From contig NC_056544.1 in assembly GCF_910596095.1 (NCBI RefSeq), positions 16,849,155 through 16,913,154 of the forward strand: a stretch of DNA of 64,000 nucleotides. Reading direction: 5' to 3'. This document shows positions 16,301 through 31,300 of this stretch, in pieces. Position 1 is the stretch's first letter. Each line of letters opens with the position of its first letter. A model generated the notes under the pieces. The model was not told the origin of the DNA, did not search any database, and saw nothing but the letters and a program-made list of their open reading frames with translations. Source of the stretch: Thunnus maccoyii. Lineage: Eukaryota > Chordata > Actinopteri > Scombriformes > Scombridae. The position numbers were made by a program, and so were the translations under genes.

Positions 16301-19300
16301 GGAACATGAATCATGAGCATAACCTTGATGTGTTGACTCTGGTTAAACATTAAGTCAGGCTCATTTGTAACTCAATAAACGGACTTGTGTACCGTTTTGA
16401 TCATCCGGAGCACTTTTTAGTACACATTGACGACAACAGCAGTTTGTAAATCATGTTTGACTACTCCATTAAAAACAACTAAAGGTAATGAAGCTCTCAC
16501 GTAGTACACTCAACACGCTGAGCATTAGCATCGATAGCACGTGTGCTGGAGACAGAATTTAGACTAGAAATGATCGAGATGTCTCAAATGTAAGGACTGT
16601 CAGTTTGTGTTACTATTAAATGGGTTTAAACTGCCACATTTGGCTGATATTTCCTCCGTATGAAACACTGGATAGAAGGGAGAAAGATGGCTGAAATCAG
16701 TATGATGATATAAATACTTTTTTCCAATATTGACATATATTGTAATACAATAAATATATTCACACACAAGTCATATATAAAAGAATCTCATTGATCTTTG
16801 ATGCGATTAACTGTCCCACTGTTATGCATTACATCAGACAAAACTCTTTTAAAATCCAATTTGCCTAACCATAACTCTATCTGAGTCATTCATTTGGACA
16901 GATTTGTTTTAAAAACAAACTTGTACAAGACAATATAATTATATTATCATAATTAGATTAGACTGTATTTCAATATTGGCCAGTCATCTCCTCTATGATG
17001 AAGGTTTCTCTCTGACTATGATTCAAAAAAATCCTGTCTGCAAAACCTTTTCCACATATTGTGTATTCAGTTAATTTAAGTTTAAGTTATTTCAATCGTC
17101 AATTTACAGATTTATGGATAAAGCTGTCGTACATATATTTATTGTTGTCAACAAATCCCATAAAAAGACCAAAAGCAACAATACATTAGTTTGTCTTTAA
17201 ATACTTGCCAACTTCTCTATCCTGGCACTCTTCCCCAAGCTCAATCGTTGATACTGAAGATGTAAATCTTTTTAAAGAGGCTAAAAAAAATACATAGTTT
17301 CATTTTTGAAATAGGCTTAAGTAGTTTCCTAAAACTGGCACTGCAGTTTTTAGCAAAAGTAGTAAATAGTGTATTTGTTTGGGACTATTTTCAGCCGCAG
17401 ATTAATACCCATTTCGTGCACTAGTGAGTATTTGTGGCACTCAGGTTATTGACTTAAAATAAACTACAACGTCCGTGTTTACTGTACTGAAGGGACATAT
17501 CACCAAATGCAACTGTGTGCCACCGTTATGTTTTTTAATAGTTTTGACAATAAGAAAATACAGATTAACACCATTTTTAAGGCCTAATTTTGAGAGAATT
17601 TTGTGCCCCCAGAGTTTCTTTGACACAGAGTACTGACACAGAATCCAGGATATCCGAAGCCAGTAAACTAGACGTAGGCGTAGACATAACTAGACAAGAC
17701 CTGCCTCAAGAAAGAGTAGAATTTCACTTGTAAGTGGATGTGTGTTCTTGATGAAGTACTCACAGTTGAGCAGGCCCAGCTGCAACAGTGATGCCAGAGC
17801 AGTGATGATCATGAACATGAGAAGGCCACCCCGTCGTCCCATCAGGCCCACCGCCGGGCACAGCGCCAGGCAGGATGCCACAGCGATGCCTGCCATGGTG
17901 TAATAGTCTGCATAGAAGTTGTGGAACATGGTGGTTTCCTGGGCTTCGGGGTCCATCATGCTGCGGGCGAAACAGTGGTGGATCCCATAACCTGTTAGCC
18001 TGGATAAAGAACATACACAATGCAAAGTGGTGAGGTAGAAGGTAAAATAGAGGTATATCAGGCTACAATGGCTACATTAGGGGATGCTAGACAGAAGATG
18101 TTAGAGGAAGGTTGTGGGAACAAAGGGATAAAATGGTATATATAAAGTGAAAAGATAAACAAGAACAGATAGCATATATACACTCATGTCTAAAAGATGA
18201 AGAAGTTGGGAGGAGATGGGAGAGGAAGAGGCACAGTTTATTATGTTTTCTCTCATCTTGAAAAAAACTGCACAAATGTAAATACAGACCTATTGACACA
18301 CACAAGCACACACACCCCACAAGCATACACAAAAAAGGCAAGCAAACACTCACACCCTTTCTCCTGCTTGTCTAATGTTTCATAAGGATACAGCTCATGT
18401 AAAATTTATGGTGACTCAGGGAGTCAGGGACACCATGCACTGAAGCAGAGCTAAAGCTGCATCTGCCTAGATAAAGCTGAGGTCTCAGATGGAGAGAAGA
18501 GGAGAGATCTCACTGGAGATGAAAAGGCAGAGAGGCACAAATATGGAAAGGTAGACTGTTTGGACAAAAAGCAGAGAGGGCCGCTGATGAATGCTGTATC
18601 GAGCCGCCAGGTCAATAATGGCATCTTGACAGCAAAATATGGCATGTCTGACTGGCATGGCCTCGCCCTACACACACACACACATCTACAAGCACTCGCA
18701 CACATTTGCTTTTTTTTCCTCTCTTCTCTGGTTCAGATGCTCCCACACATATTAGCACCTCAATCACATAGATGTCCAAATTACTTTCTAAGCAGCAATA
18801 CGCATATGACAAATACTTACGAGTTGACACACAGCACAACAATATTCTTCCACAGGTTCCTTGTCCCGACCATTTTCACAATGCATGTCTTTTTGGGTTT
18901 CTTTTGAAGAGCTCTCTGCAGTTCTGGAAACAAGCAAGCCAAGTTAATATGTGACTTTTGAGGCGGATAACAATATTTGAGAGTAAGAGTTATTTCAAGT
19001 TATGTCATAACTTGAAGTGTAGTATTGCAAGGGATAGCCATTTTGAATAGTCTAAAGTTCAGCAGTTTTTAATCACCTTAAGACTCTCATGGTCACTGTT
19101 CATAGTGTAAATGCATTAGTGTTGCTTCTTGGTTATTGTACTCTTGTATCTTTACGTGGGGGGAAAAGTCTATAAAACATTACACACAAATATCTAAAAT
19201 AGATAATGAAATAAAAATTTGATGACAATATACCAATATTCATTTTATACACTAAAACTAACACAAAATCACCCATCTTTTGCTAATTATCCTGCAAATT

Positions 19301-22300
19301 GTCAATTATCTCTCATTATCACAGATCATTGTGACAAAGATGTGTACTGAGGAAGGATATTTACACCTGAACAATAAACCTTACAGTAAAAGTAATTTAA
19401 TAGTAGATTCTGATAAACCAACTTCACTGGAAATTAAATAATCTCATATTGTAATTCTAAGTAAAATACGACAAAAATATTTCAAACTTTAAAAAATATA
19501 GAGAAAGAAAGAAAAATATGAGTCAAAACACGTAAAAATCAAGCATATAAAATATTTATGTGCTGTCCTGCAATTTCTGTTTTCGTATCTGCCTTCATAT
19601 ACACAAATACAAAAATATATTCGATAAGTAAAATACAACAAAAATATTTTAAACCTTTCAGAAAAATAAGAGTGAAAAAACTAAAATAGCCTATGTACTC
19701 CAAACATATACACAACACCAATATAATCGTGATATACTGACATCAACCTGCTAATATTAAAATCAGGCACCAGTCGATATAATCTTGTCAAATTGACTTT
19801 CAAAGGAAACTGTGACAGCACTATGTGTTCTCCAAAAAGTCAAACAAGGACACCCCTGATTTATCGCAACCAGATATTGCACATGTATTTTTAATGAGAA
19901 CATTTCTTCCCACACGACCGATCTCCTGCTGCTTTGTGAGACAGGTATGACAACGCTCTGAGAGGGCAACACCCCTGAGCCACTGGTGTTACACGACCTG
20001 GCACACGGAGGATGTTTTGGTATCAGACGGCGGGTTGCCACAGGAACACTGCTTTGCGGTCAACTGTATGTGCATGTTGACTCAGGCATGTGACAGCATT
20101 CCACACCCCCGCCTCAAGGTTATCTCTGGCAGTATCACTCAGGCTTTCCAGTGATCCTCTGGCAAGGCTACAAACCTCTGAGTAAGACTATCACAGCCAA
20201 GATCTATGCACATCTTTCGGCTCACTTTACAATCAGTATCAATTTCTTATCAGTATTTATACATGGATCTGCTGTGTCTAAATGCTTGGACATGTTTCTC
20301 AACTAGTCTGCTATAGCAGCAGTAAATGAGAAAGTAGGAGATATTACTTTAAGGGTTGGTAACAGCCAGTTACTATAAAAACAAGAGAAGATAAGCTCAT
20401 GTCTGTTACAATGTACTTTTCCAAATGCTGCATCAGCATGTAGTCTCAGAGTTCTAAAGAAGTGCAGTCAATTTCACACTGAGTGGTTCCTCTTTAAGCC
20501 TTTTTTCCCAGAAGAAGCACCATTTTTCCAAATGTATTGATAACTACAGTAAGCAATAGCAGGCCAAAAACGGAAGATATATACCAAGGTAAACAGCACT
20601 GTTAAAGCTTAATACAAACACAATCTGCTATGACATTTTGACAACACAATCCACTCTGCTCTTTGCCTCCTCTACTAGCAGGTCTTCTGAGTACAGACAC
20701 TAACAGTTAACCCGGGGTCAAAGTGCCTAACCCGCGTCCATCTGCCGTCTGTACACCATCATGTCAGCTCATATCCACCCACCCGAGCTGTAATGAAATT
20801 AATGAAGTCCTAAAGTGTCATAATGCAACGTTCAACACCCACTGCTACCGTTTGAGTGGTCTGTTACTATGGTAACCAGACAGTCAATGGATATAACCTT
20901 GTCAATCTGCCTTATTTAGGAAAAGCACAGCTGGGGATACTACAACACACCCTGTGCTTGGAAAAAAAAGAAAAATAAGCTCAGAAGATAGCACTGTGGC
21001 AAACAAATAATGACACAATGGCTATTTTAGTGAAAAACAAATACAGTAACATATACATCCCATAATCATCATATCAAAATGTAAAATGTAGCCTATTTAG
21101 TGCTTATTTCTTTAATTAGTGTCAGTATATTCCTTACCTGTGAGGATGTTATCTGTATCGAGCTCCATGTTCACCCGGTTTTTCTTTGCTATGTGTCCCA
21201 TGATCCACTTGGAGCGGCAGTACTGCTGAGTGGCCAACAGCCAACGCAGTGACTCAGGGAAGACCCTGTCAAAATAGACGGGGGATGTCCTTGTTAATAA
21301 GACATGAAAAATGAGTCAAAATGAAATGAATCCTCCTTTTAAAAAGGCTTATTGAGATCTCATTTAAGCAGGGTTAACAGTATTAAATGCATAAAGAAAA
21401 CTGTACTGGAATGCCAATGTAGATAATAAATTGCTTTATTACATATATTACTTTCATCGTGGTTAACATCCTTAACGGGAAATCAGTCCATTGCATCTTC
21501 ACACACACAAACCCTCACACACCATTTACAGGTATTCAAATTAGCTTAAACCTGAAGTCTGACGGAACAACAAATAAACATGATTGCAGTTGTTTTCCTA
21601 TCATTGCTTTTATTTGCTACCTTCTATTATCTGGTATTTAGTTTTGTTGCCCACACATTCCTCTGAGTGGTCAGGCATCTGCTTGCAGAGATATGTTAAT
21701 CTGAAGATAGCTGACTAAAACAATGCCAACATCCCTCAGTTGGTTGGATTTCTGTGAAACAGATGTCTATGCAAGTAAAAGTGCAGGTTTGCAGCACTGG
21801 TTTTGTTTTAAATTGTTTCTCTAAATCAGCAAACTTAGATCATCTGCAGTGTTGAACTGTTCAGCCCAATCAGCTGTATTGGTGAATTTGCAGAGTCAGC
21901 CATTTTATCGGTGATGAATTCAGTTGGTGCCCATAAATGCTGTCTAGCTTAATCAAGAAAAGTCACCATGGGGTCCATACTTTTCCCCAAATCCTCTTGT
22001 GAAGTTCGGCCGATGTATTTTCATATCTCAGTATCATATGCTATTTGGACGGCACTATAACATGTTTGAAATACCAGAAAGAGGGGGTTGCCAAAATGTG
22101 TAAGACAGCTTCACTATCCAATGCCCAGTTATATAAGAGAGAGAAAGATCAGTTTCACAACCTATTTTATGTCCTCTGTGGGATTTTTTTTTCAGCCAAC
22201 AAGGCCATGATTGCATCAAAGCAGATGACAAACATGCTCCAGGCACCTCACACATCTTAGCCACCTAACCGCTCAGTGGTGAGGGACATATCTTTGCATG

Positions 22301-25300
22301 TGAAGTCCCTTTCATCATCAAATGTGAGGACAAGTCAACCTTTAAAAAAGAAGCTTCCACATTTTCCTTCTCTCACACATCCATTCACCATTGTAACAGT
22401 AACTACACTGCTGTCTGCCTGACCTCTGCACTGTATCATCCTCCTGCTGTGGAAATCCCCTTCGATCGGTTCCACTCTCTGTGTCCCACACTGATTGAAG
22501 TGCACTATATCACCGATATTGATATGTGATCACATTAGTGCTTTAAAGTACTATTTCTGAGGGAAAACCCCCTTTGTTCTTTGGGCACACCATGGAGGCA
22601 TGCCAAGGTCTTTGACACTCGATAAAATCTATTTTCTTGGATTTTCTTCTGCTGACTTTGTACACATCAGGAGTTTTTTAAAGCCCTCTGTGCCATGGTA
22701 AAATAAATGAACACACATATGTTTACTGCTTGAGCTTTAGCAAAAGAAACTGAAGTCACAATAGAGGTCACTAGAAATAAGTTAATGAAAAGACTTTACA
22801 TTTAATTCTGCTGGGAATTCAGTGCTGGAACATGTACTGTTTCCAATTTTATCATTGATGAACACTGTACATCTCTTGACTTAACAAGGTTTTATTTGGA
22901 CTATACAAATGCTGGATGTTTACAATCTAAAACACAGAATTCCAATGGAAATGGCATCACAGATTGTAACAGTAGAAGAGTCTCATGTAGAATTCAAACT
23001 AAAGAAACACAAACAAAATAACGGAAATATAAGCCGAGTTTGCGCCAAAGTGCGGCAAATGCTTGGGTCTTTTTCCTTACCAGATGTATGACAGCATAAG
23101 CAGCAGAGGGCAGATGATGACAGCCTGGAGTACCTGCCAGTCGCGACAGAGGTATGCCACACCTGGCATCAGCAGCTGACCTCCCAACACCACAAAACTG
23201 GCCACCATGGTCATGGAAAAACGCCACCCTGGCAGGCACAGCTCGATCCCTGGCAGAGAGAAAAAAGAAGGGCAAGAGTGTTATTAGGTTTTCTGCAAAG
23301 GACAAAGACACAAAATGGGCGTGTGCTGTATGACATCAAAGCAAATAATACTTTTTCCAGATTTTCTACCCTCACCAGTTGAATTTATGTAAACAGAACA
23401 TTAGATCTGATTTTTTCTTGCACTGACAGAAGCATTCACCTCTGATTATGTGAGGCAGACAGACCACAAAATGGATTGCGAGGGTGATGTCGTCCTCATG
23501 AAGCCAGTTTTACGTTCTGATGCGACACAGACGTTATTCCCAAGCCGTCATACATTATGACTACTACTGTATTTTTACTGTAATTTTTACCACAGCAAAA
23601 CATCTGGGTTTACACTTTTTAAAAACTAAACCAGTGGAGCCAGTGCCACCCCAGTTAAAAAAAAAAAAAAAAAAAAATGTGTGTCAATCCTGCTGAAATA
23701 ATTTGTTGATTGAGATTAAATTCATTCCTTATAATTTTGATAATCAATTAAACTTTTACGTCACTTATGCCAAACATTTACTGGTTCCAGCTTCTAGGAA
23801 TTTTGAAGATGTCACTTTGGGGCTCAGCACAGAAATGTAAAAGGAATTTTTCACAATTTTTTGACATTTTACCAATTAAAATTAATCCAAAAAAAATAAC
23901 TGATAGATTAAATCAGTGTCATAAACATGTGTAGTTCACTTTGGAGCTACAGTAAATGTATAATATTGTGACATTAAATAAAAGCGATGAATCATTGTCT
24001 ACAGTTGTTGTTCAGAGACAGTAGACAGACCAAGACAGTAGCCTGCTGTGAGAGTGAACTAACTAGAAAGAGGTTCCTTGTGCTCATTTCTCCTCTATCA
24101 GAATGGCACTGATTCATTCACTCGGTCATTAGCATGCACACCACACTGGCAGCCAGCGACCACAGACAGTCAAGCCCTTTAGTTACTGCAGTGTGAGGAC
24201 GGGTTCACATCAAACCACAGAAAGTGAACACTACTGTAATGCTGCTATTCTCCTACTGCCCCAATCATTTGTCCGGCTTCATTCATTCCTTTTTGTTACA
24301 TGTCACTTTTTTTTCCCTAATTAGTCTTTTCTACTGCCCAGGAATGTGAACAGTCTCCAGATGGGCCTTTCAAGGTGACAGGGCCAACATAATACAGTGG
24401 GTGTCGGCAGCCCCGCTTCATTCCAGTGGAAAAGACCGGAATTTCAATTAGGACTTGCCCCCTTCTGAGGACATGAATAATGCTCTCTGTTCACAGACAC
24501 TATCGCAGCTGGAATGACAAAGCCAATGAGTGGAGAACAGGGCGATGGGTGCAAGACCTGCTGAGTTTGAACCAACTAACCTTGAGTTTCCTTCTCTGTG
24601 TGCTGCTGGGAGAAAAGTGACGGTTCACTGGTTATGGACTGCATGGGATTTGAAATTCTTTAGTTATGTATAAGGCGTCATGTGCACCGAACAGGTCACT
24701 GCATTGTGACCAGAAAGTACATCCTGTGGTGTGCTATGGAAAAGTGCTCACACATGCAAACATACAGATGTATAATAGTACAAACAATATTATTAATATA
24801 ACCTTGTGAATATATATAAAATATGCCAAATATTCTGTAGATCACAATGCAGAATGAGGACCAGAGGTTATGAAAAGGAAATTAGGCCTGAGCTCCTTAC
24901 TCTTGTTGATCCTAATCCTCCACAACCCACTAGATCAGCATTCCCACAATGCCCTGCTGCAGTCTGTGCCCCACTGACATAAATCTACCACTAACTAATC
25001 TGATATCACACAAGAAACTCACAAAAGATGCTAACACATGGTCTCTGGGGTGACAAAGCAAGTGGGATATACACATTAATAAAAACAAAAATAGACTTTT
25101 AAACACATTTGGCCACAGACTGAACACCATGCGACAATGACGTCATCAACAATAGCCAATTAATAATGACAATAATCCGCAAAGAAGCTTTAGTTGGTTT
25201 TGCTGACTTTGGCAAAACAAGAAAATGAATCACAGCCTCTGGTACACGTCACGGCAGCTCACTAGCCTTCTATCCAGTACACAGCTCAGTCAAGGAGGCC

Positions 25301-28300
25301 CATTGTTTTACAACTGAAACAGATTGGTTGACCGCTATAGGCACAGTGCAGCCACTCCCTGAACCCACATGCTAAGGTCATGACCTTTTGCTGGTCATAT
25401 GAGGTCCTTATGGCCCTATGCCATGATTTCACTGCCTGATCCCGGCCACTGAGTCAGTCAAGTTTATCTTATACAGCGAGTCTATGGTAATTCTCTACAC
25501 TGAAAGGTATTGGATTTTTGCCCTGTGGGACTATTGGCACAGATGTTTGTTGTGATTAATTTTTATGGCATAATTATGATTTATTTTTAGTTGCATCAGC
25601 TGTGGCTGCAAAGGCTGGAGCTACAGGCCTTCTTGTAGGAGTCACGGATAAAAGCAGAGTACAGCTGTACTGCAGTTGCCATCCTTCATCTCCTCACACA
25701 TCTTTTACCTGCACTGCTGTGAATTTCCATGCCTCACGGTAAATACTAGTCTGGCTCTAGACCTCTGAATCACCACCCCAATCCATTTATCAATTTATTG
25801 AGGGATTCAAACACGTCTGGCTGCTGTTGTGCTAATTAATGGCTCTAATCCCACCAATCAGAGCTTTGGCAGGATTAAGAATGGGGACGTCATCTTCCTA
25901 ATTAGCTTGCTAGCTACCTAGCCACATACTGTACATTCATTGTTGGTTTGGCTTTACACGTGAGATTTGTTGAGAATAAGAAAAATCTAGAAAATCACCA
26001 GCCATGTCCTTTAAAAATAGTGACACAAAAATGGCTACAAAAATGGCAGCAAGCATGGATGGGATACAGCTGTGCAGGTTGTTGCAACTTTTAAATGGGC
26101 ATATTTCTTCAGCCGTTGTGAAAAAGTTAACTGTTCCTTGCAATCACTACCATAGCTCCAGCGTCAATTGAAAAAGGCGCCCGCAGGACAAATGCTTCAC
26201 TGGCTACTGATTGGCTGAGGCAAAACCAAACAATATACAGTAACCCCCCCCCCTGCAAACAGAAATTGGCTAACATGACAGGCTAAATGAATGTTTTTGT
26301 AGTGAGCGGTTGGTCTACTGGAAGATGTGGTGCCAGTGGCCAGCTGGCACCAAGCCTGCCAGGTCTTTGAGACTTAGTCATCTTCTATTTGGGTGACATG
26401 ACCGAGCCCAAGCAGGTGTCAATGAGGAATGCAAGCTTACGTATTAGATGTAAGCTGGGTAAGGACCTCTTTGTGACCTTTTTTTATGATTGTAACGAAG
26501 TATAGACAGGTGACTAAATAAAGGAGAGCCCAAAATAAAAGGTCTTTGTAAGGTGTTAGGCCACCACAAGCTACCAGAACAGCTATGTTCTTTGGCATAT
26601 TGTAGATTCTACAAGGAACTTTACTTGAAGTTAATACACAAATCTTCCAAAAGATATCCCCTCATTTTGTGTTTCAATGATGGCAGTAGGGAGTACTGAC
26701 TCTCCACAATCCACAATCTCCTATAGGTGTACAGTTGGGTTAAGGTGATGGTGATTCTTAGACCATTCAGTGACTGCTTGTCCCCTGTATGGAAGCATCT
26801 GCATTTATTGTTTTCCCACTCATTTACTCCGTTTTTTTCTTTAATTTGTAGGAGAGCCAGGATGAGTGAACTGCCCACCTTCTAAGCCACAGATGTAAAT
26901 TCTTTGTGAGACTAAACTCAATTTTAGCAAGTATAAAGCTGCTCATTAGTTTTTGGAGTGCTTCCTCTGAGTAAAAGGCCAGTGCAGCATTGTCAGCAAA
27001 CAGCATTTCCTGACTAGGACCCAGTGAACCTTGGCCTTGGGCTTAAGTTACAACAGATCGAAGAGGTTTTTGTGTGAAGGCAAATTGCATCCTCAGTGGA
27101 GGCCATATAAAAAGCAGCAAGGAGGAGAAGATACCAAACTGTGTGGGGGCGAGTGCACAGCCCTGTTAAACCCAGAGTCAATCAGGAAAGTCTCTGAGAA
27201 TAGGACACACCACTCTTAAGGTGTCCTTCACATGTTAATAGAACGTAATCATCCAAGAGGCTACATGGCAGATAGCCAATGCCCTGATGGAGTATGATTA
27301 GACTTCTTCTGCTGACAAAGTGAAGAACTTTGTCAGGTCAATTACAGGCAAAAATAGAGTGGTCTTCTTTTCTTGTGGCATTTGTTTTGAAGTTGTTGCA
27401 GTGAGCAGATCCTGCTGATGGTAGATCATTGAGATTCTGGGTACATATATGCAAGAACAAAGTACAAGTGGTTATTTGAAATTACTGTGGCAAATAAAGA
27501 ACTCTCCGAAGGGATATTCCATAGTATTTTTCACTCTTCTTTGATTATATAGGCTATAGGGTGACTGTGTCAGCACACAAATATCCTGAGGTACCCTCCC
27601 TTCCTCTAAGCACTGAAAAGGGGCTATTGACCATGAATAAGATCATACTCATTGATTAGTCCCTTATCTGGAACTGCAAAGAATGCCAACCAGCCCAACT
27701 AGCCACAGGCACTTTCCTTTGATCTGTGTGCTGATATTCTCAGTAATCAAATCGTAAGTAAAACAATACCAGGAGAATATTTTCTTTTGGTAATGTTTGC
27801 ATGTGAGTGTATTTGTATGTACTAACCCCCACCCGTTCCTCCCACACACAGAAAGATCAGCACAAAACTAAGCCATCAGCTCTCCAGGAGACACCAAATG
27901 GGAATACTGACTGATGAATAGCTTGTACTATGACACAAATACAACACTGAGAGCCAGACTGTCTAAACACAATAGATTCATTAGCCAGAACAAAGAATAA
28001 TTGAAACAGCTTTTATTTCTTTTTCCACTTATCAAAAGAAAGTGCAAAGGTTGTCCATGCTGATTTGGCCAATCACTGGACTTCACTCAGGAATTGGTGG
28101 CGTGAGATAGCTTGAGGTTATGTCATGCACTGTCTTTCTGAAGAAATAAGGGTTAACCATGATTCCAGCTGTGGGTCAATTACAACACAACCAATAGGTC
28201 AGCCAGAGGGAAGCAGATTTACAGTAAAGACATAAAAAAATAAAAAACAGATGTAGCATGGAGCCTTAGTCTAAGCTGTGTTAAGGGAGGAAGTCTGCTG

Positions 28301-31300
28301 AGCAACAAAAAATGCAAACTCAGCACAAAAGGGACCTTTAACCCTTCACAGAGGGAAATAAACCTGCACCTGCACCTTAACCCATTTATCAGGAGACAGC
28401 TAGAGCAGATTGTGGGGAAGGATGAGAACAGGTCAACCTGTGTATCATGGAAAATACCTTCCTTTGGCTGAAAAACATTTGTGCCCTGTACAGTCAACAG
28501 TCTGCATCCCACCCTGCCTCTGTATATTTCATCAGCCTTTTCAGACAATTTTTAAAGGTCCTTCTATTGGCAGTACAATATCTCCGCAGTGGTGTGAGGC
28601 GGACCTGGCTGCTATCCTCAGGGAGGGATAGCCATATGGCGGGAAGTTAAAAGCTTCTCTTTTCAGAGTCCAGATCTGGACAATGTCTGGCATGCACTCC
28701 TCAGATCAGGCTAGATTGAGGAATATCCATTAAGGACATACACACAAACAGTAAGATCAAGACAGGTAAAGAAGGGAGGTAAGCAAACCAAAGATGCTGT
28801 CTGTCAGACTGTATCAACTAACAGGAATCTGACATTCAATTGACACAAAAGGAAGCCATATACACAGATAAATACACACAGAACCTCTGTCCTTCTGTGG
28901 TTCCTCTTGCGTCTCATCTGTGTGCAGAGAGATTAATGCCTGTGGTAAGAGGAGGGCACTGCTGAGAGAAAGCACTTCATTACAGACAACACAGAACAGT
29001 GAACAGAGGACAAGACTGGCCTGGCCTCACAAACCTGATAAAACACTATAGCACTGCAGCGGGGAGCATACATCACAGATCATCCATTTACTCCAGGATT
29101 AAAAAAGGAAGGAAACACAGACAGCCAGGGAACACACATGCCCATGTACTAAAAAAAAAGTCTCAATGTATTTTGGGCATTTCTGTCCTATATATCGTCC
29201 ACTCATGACCACGACCTGTCTCTAAGCACAAGACAATCCATACAAGTATATGGCGCTCATTCAATCTACATTTATCCTTGCAACTACACCACTGACCACC
29301 TTTATTTCTATTTATGTGAATTTTAAATGTTTCTCTCAATATGCATCTACCTCAGGCTGCGCCCGAGGGGTTGAAAGCTCAGGAACAGTCTGGGTCAAGT
29401 TTGCTCGGAATTGTTCCAGAGCATGAGTGGAGCCAAACCACAAAACTGAAATGCATATTATTGTCGCGATAAATCCTCGAAACCTTGACTGAGCTGACGT
29501 AATAACAAACACACTAACACTAAGGTCAGTCAAATTATAATTTCAACACACTTCAGTACAATCTTAAAAACTAACCATTATGATTGACTGCATGCATTAC
29601 AAAAGTACAACAGAGAATAGGTCACATATTTTGAAAAACTCACTTTTTCAGTGCTTGTGCAATTACATTTGGGTCTCTGATGTGCCAACTAACACACAAC
29701 ATGTGACAGTAGACAACCCTGTTGTATCCTTGATGCTTGAACTTGTTCGGGAGCCTCTTCTTGCTCAGGGTCTGACTCAAACACATATTGTTGCACCACT
29801 ATGTTTTCTTTGGTAGCCATGTTTCTCCCAGAGTTCATGTTCAATAGTTGCCATGGTGGTGTGTATCCGTACTCATTTCGGCACACCCCATGTAAGAGGG
29901 AGGTGAGGTGAGCAGCAGCTCATTATTATTTAAAGGAGAAGGCACTCAAACCGGCCGTTCTGAACAGGGCTGTTTAGACAGGCTGAAAAGGCTGCTGTAG
30001 TGCTTGATCCTTGTACCCAAAGCATGTCAGAGACATTTTATTAAGACCCCAGGGAACTAAAATAAAGACAGTGTTTCCCCTATAATAGTACAGGCCTGGC
30101 AAGCCGCCAGGCCAACAAGAACCCCCACCAGGCCAAGAAAATATTTTTTAATGCCAAAAATAATGCCAAATATCCATTCATTCGGAAATCAATAGCATTT
30201 GGGAGCCTCTGTGCAGCATTGTTCCGAAACGTGAGTTAACCTCTGTGTCGTTGCCTAGGAAACCCTTGGTAGTGTAGCTCCTTTTAAGGAATACGGAAGT
30301 GTGTAAAATGTGGCATAGCAGGTGAGTGAGTGGTTGAGTAAGAGAGCGAGCAGCAGAAAAGTGACAGTGGATGGGAGCGGAGCAGAGGCAAAGGTTAGCA
30401 GTAAAGTGTCAATCTGGCAGTAAATGTACAATACAGACTACAGTGTTTCAGTTAATAAATGCTGCAGCTTCTCAAGACCAAGAAAAGTCACGTCTGTTGT
30501 TTCCCAAACTGCTGGAAAAGTGAAGGGGGTTAGCAGCAATGGGTTAGCCTAACCTGCAGACACTAAACACAGAAATAGAGAACAGAGAATTATGTGGCTG
30601 CTGAGTCTCCCGCAACCTTTCACTCAGTTGGTTATACACAAACAAAAACTCAATAAATATTAAAAGTTAAAAAAAAGACACCAAGGAACTGTGTTAACTT
30701 ACGGAAAAGGGGTAATATGTCACCTTTAATGGCATCATATCATCAACCTCTCTTCCCTGTGTTTCTAGTGAAATGTATGCATGTGTGTACTTGATCTTTT
30801 CCCATTCTAGTCCAGCACATGTACAAAAGGAGTGACAGCAAACTCTACCCACACAATCAATACAGTCTGACTGTCTGGGGCGTGTCAACAACAATGATAA
30901 CAATAATAACTGACAGAAATTACACTTGCTACCCTACAGTAAGTCTAACAACCATGGACTTCTCTCTCTGTCTGTCCCTCTCTGTGTTGCATCTTCTCTT
31001 CCCCACATGACACAAGTCCATAAGAAGTGATCACCTACATAAAATTTAAGTATCTTGGGACAACAGAAATAAAGTATGCACTTGCACTTCAGCCTGGACT
31101 CAAAACAAAACCACAGCAGAAAAAACAAAACAGAAAACAAGGTCATCTCAGCGCAGGGTGTGTTTCCATTACTGGCATTTTGCGGCACATAGCGACAGGT
31201 GAAGTTTTCCAAATGAACTATTATATTAGATTAACTAAACGGCTACTCAACGCCAGAATTGGCTACTGTCACTTAACAAAGTGTGTTTCTTTTTGTTTTT

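Noticed and set aside
30061..30500. Possible transposon starting CAGTGTTTCCCC
   Set aside because: The left end resembles known fish element ends and has a GCCTGG palindrome, but I could not find the matching right end.
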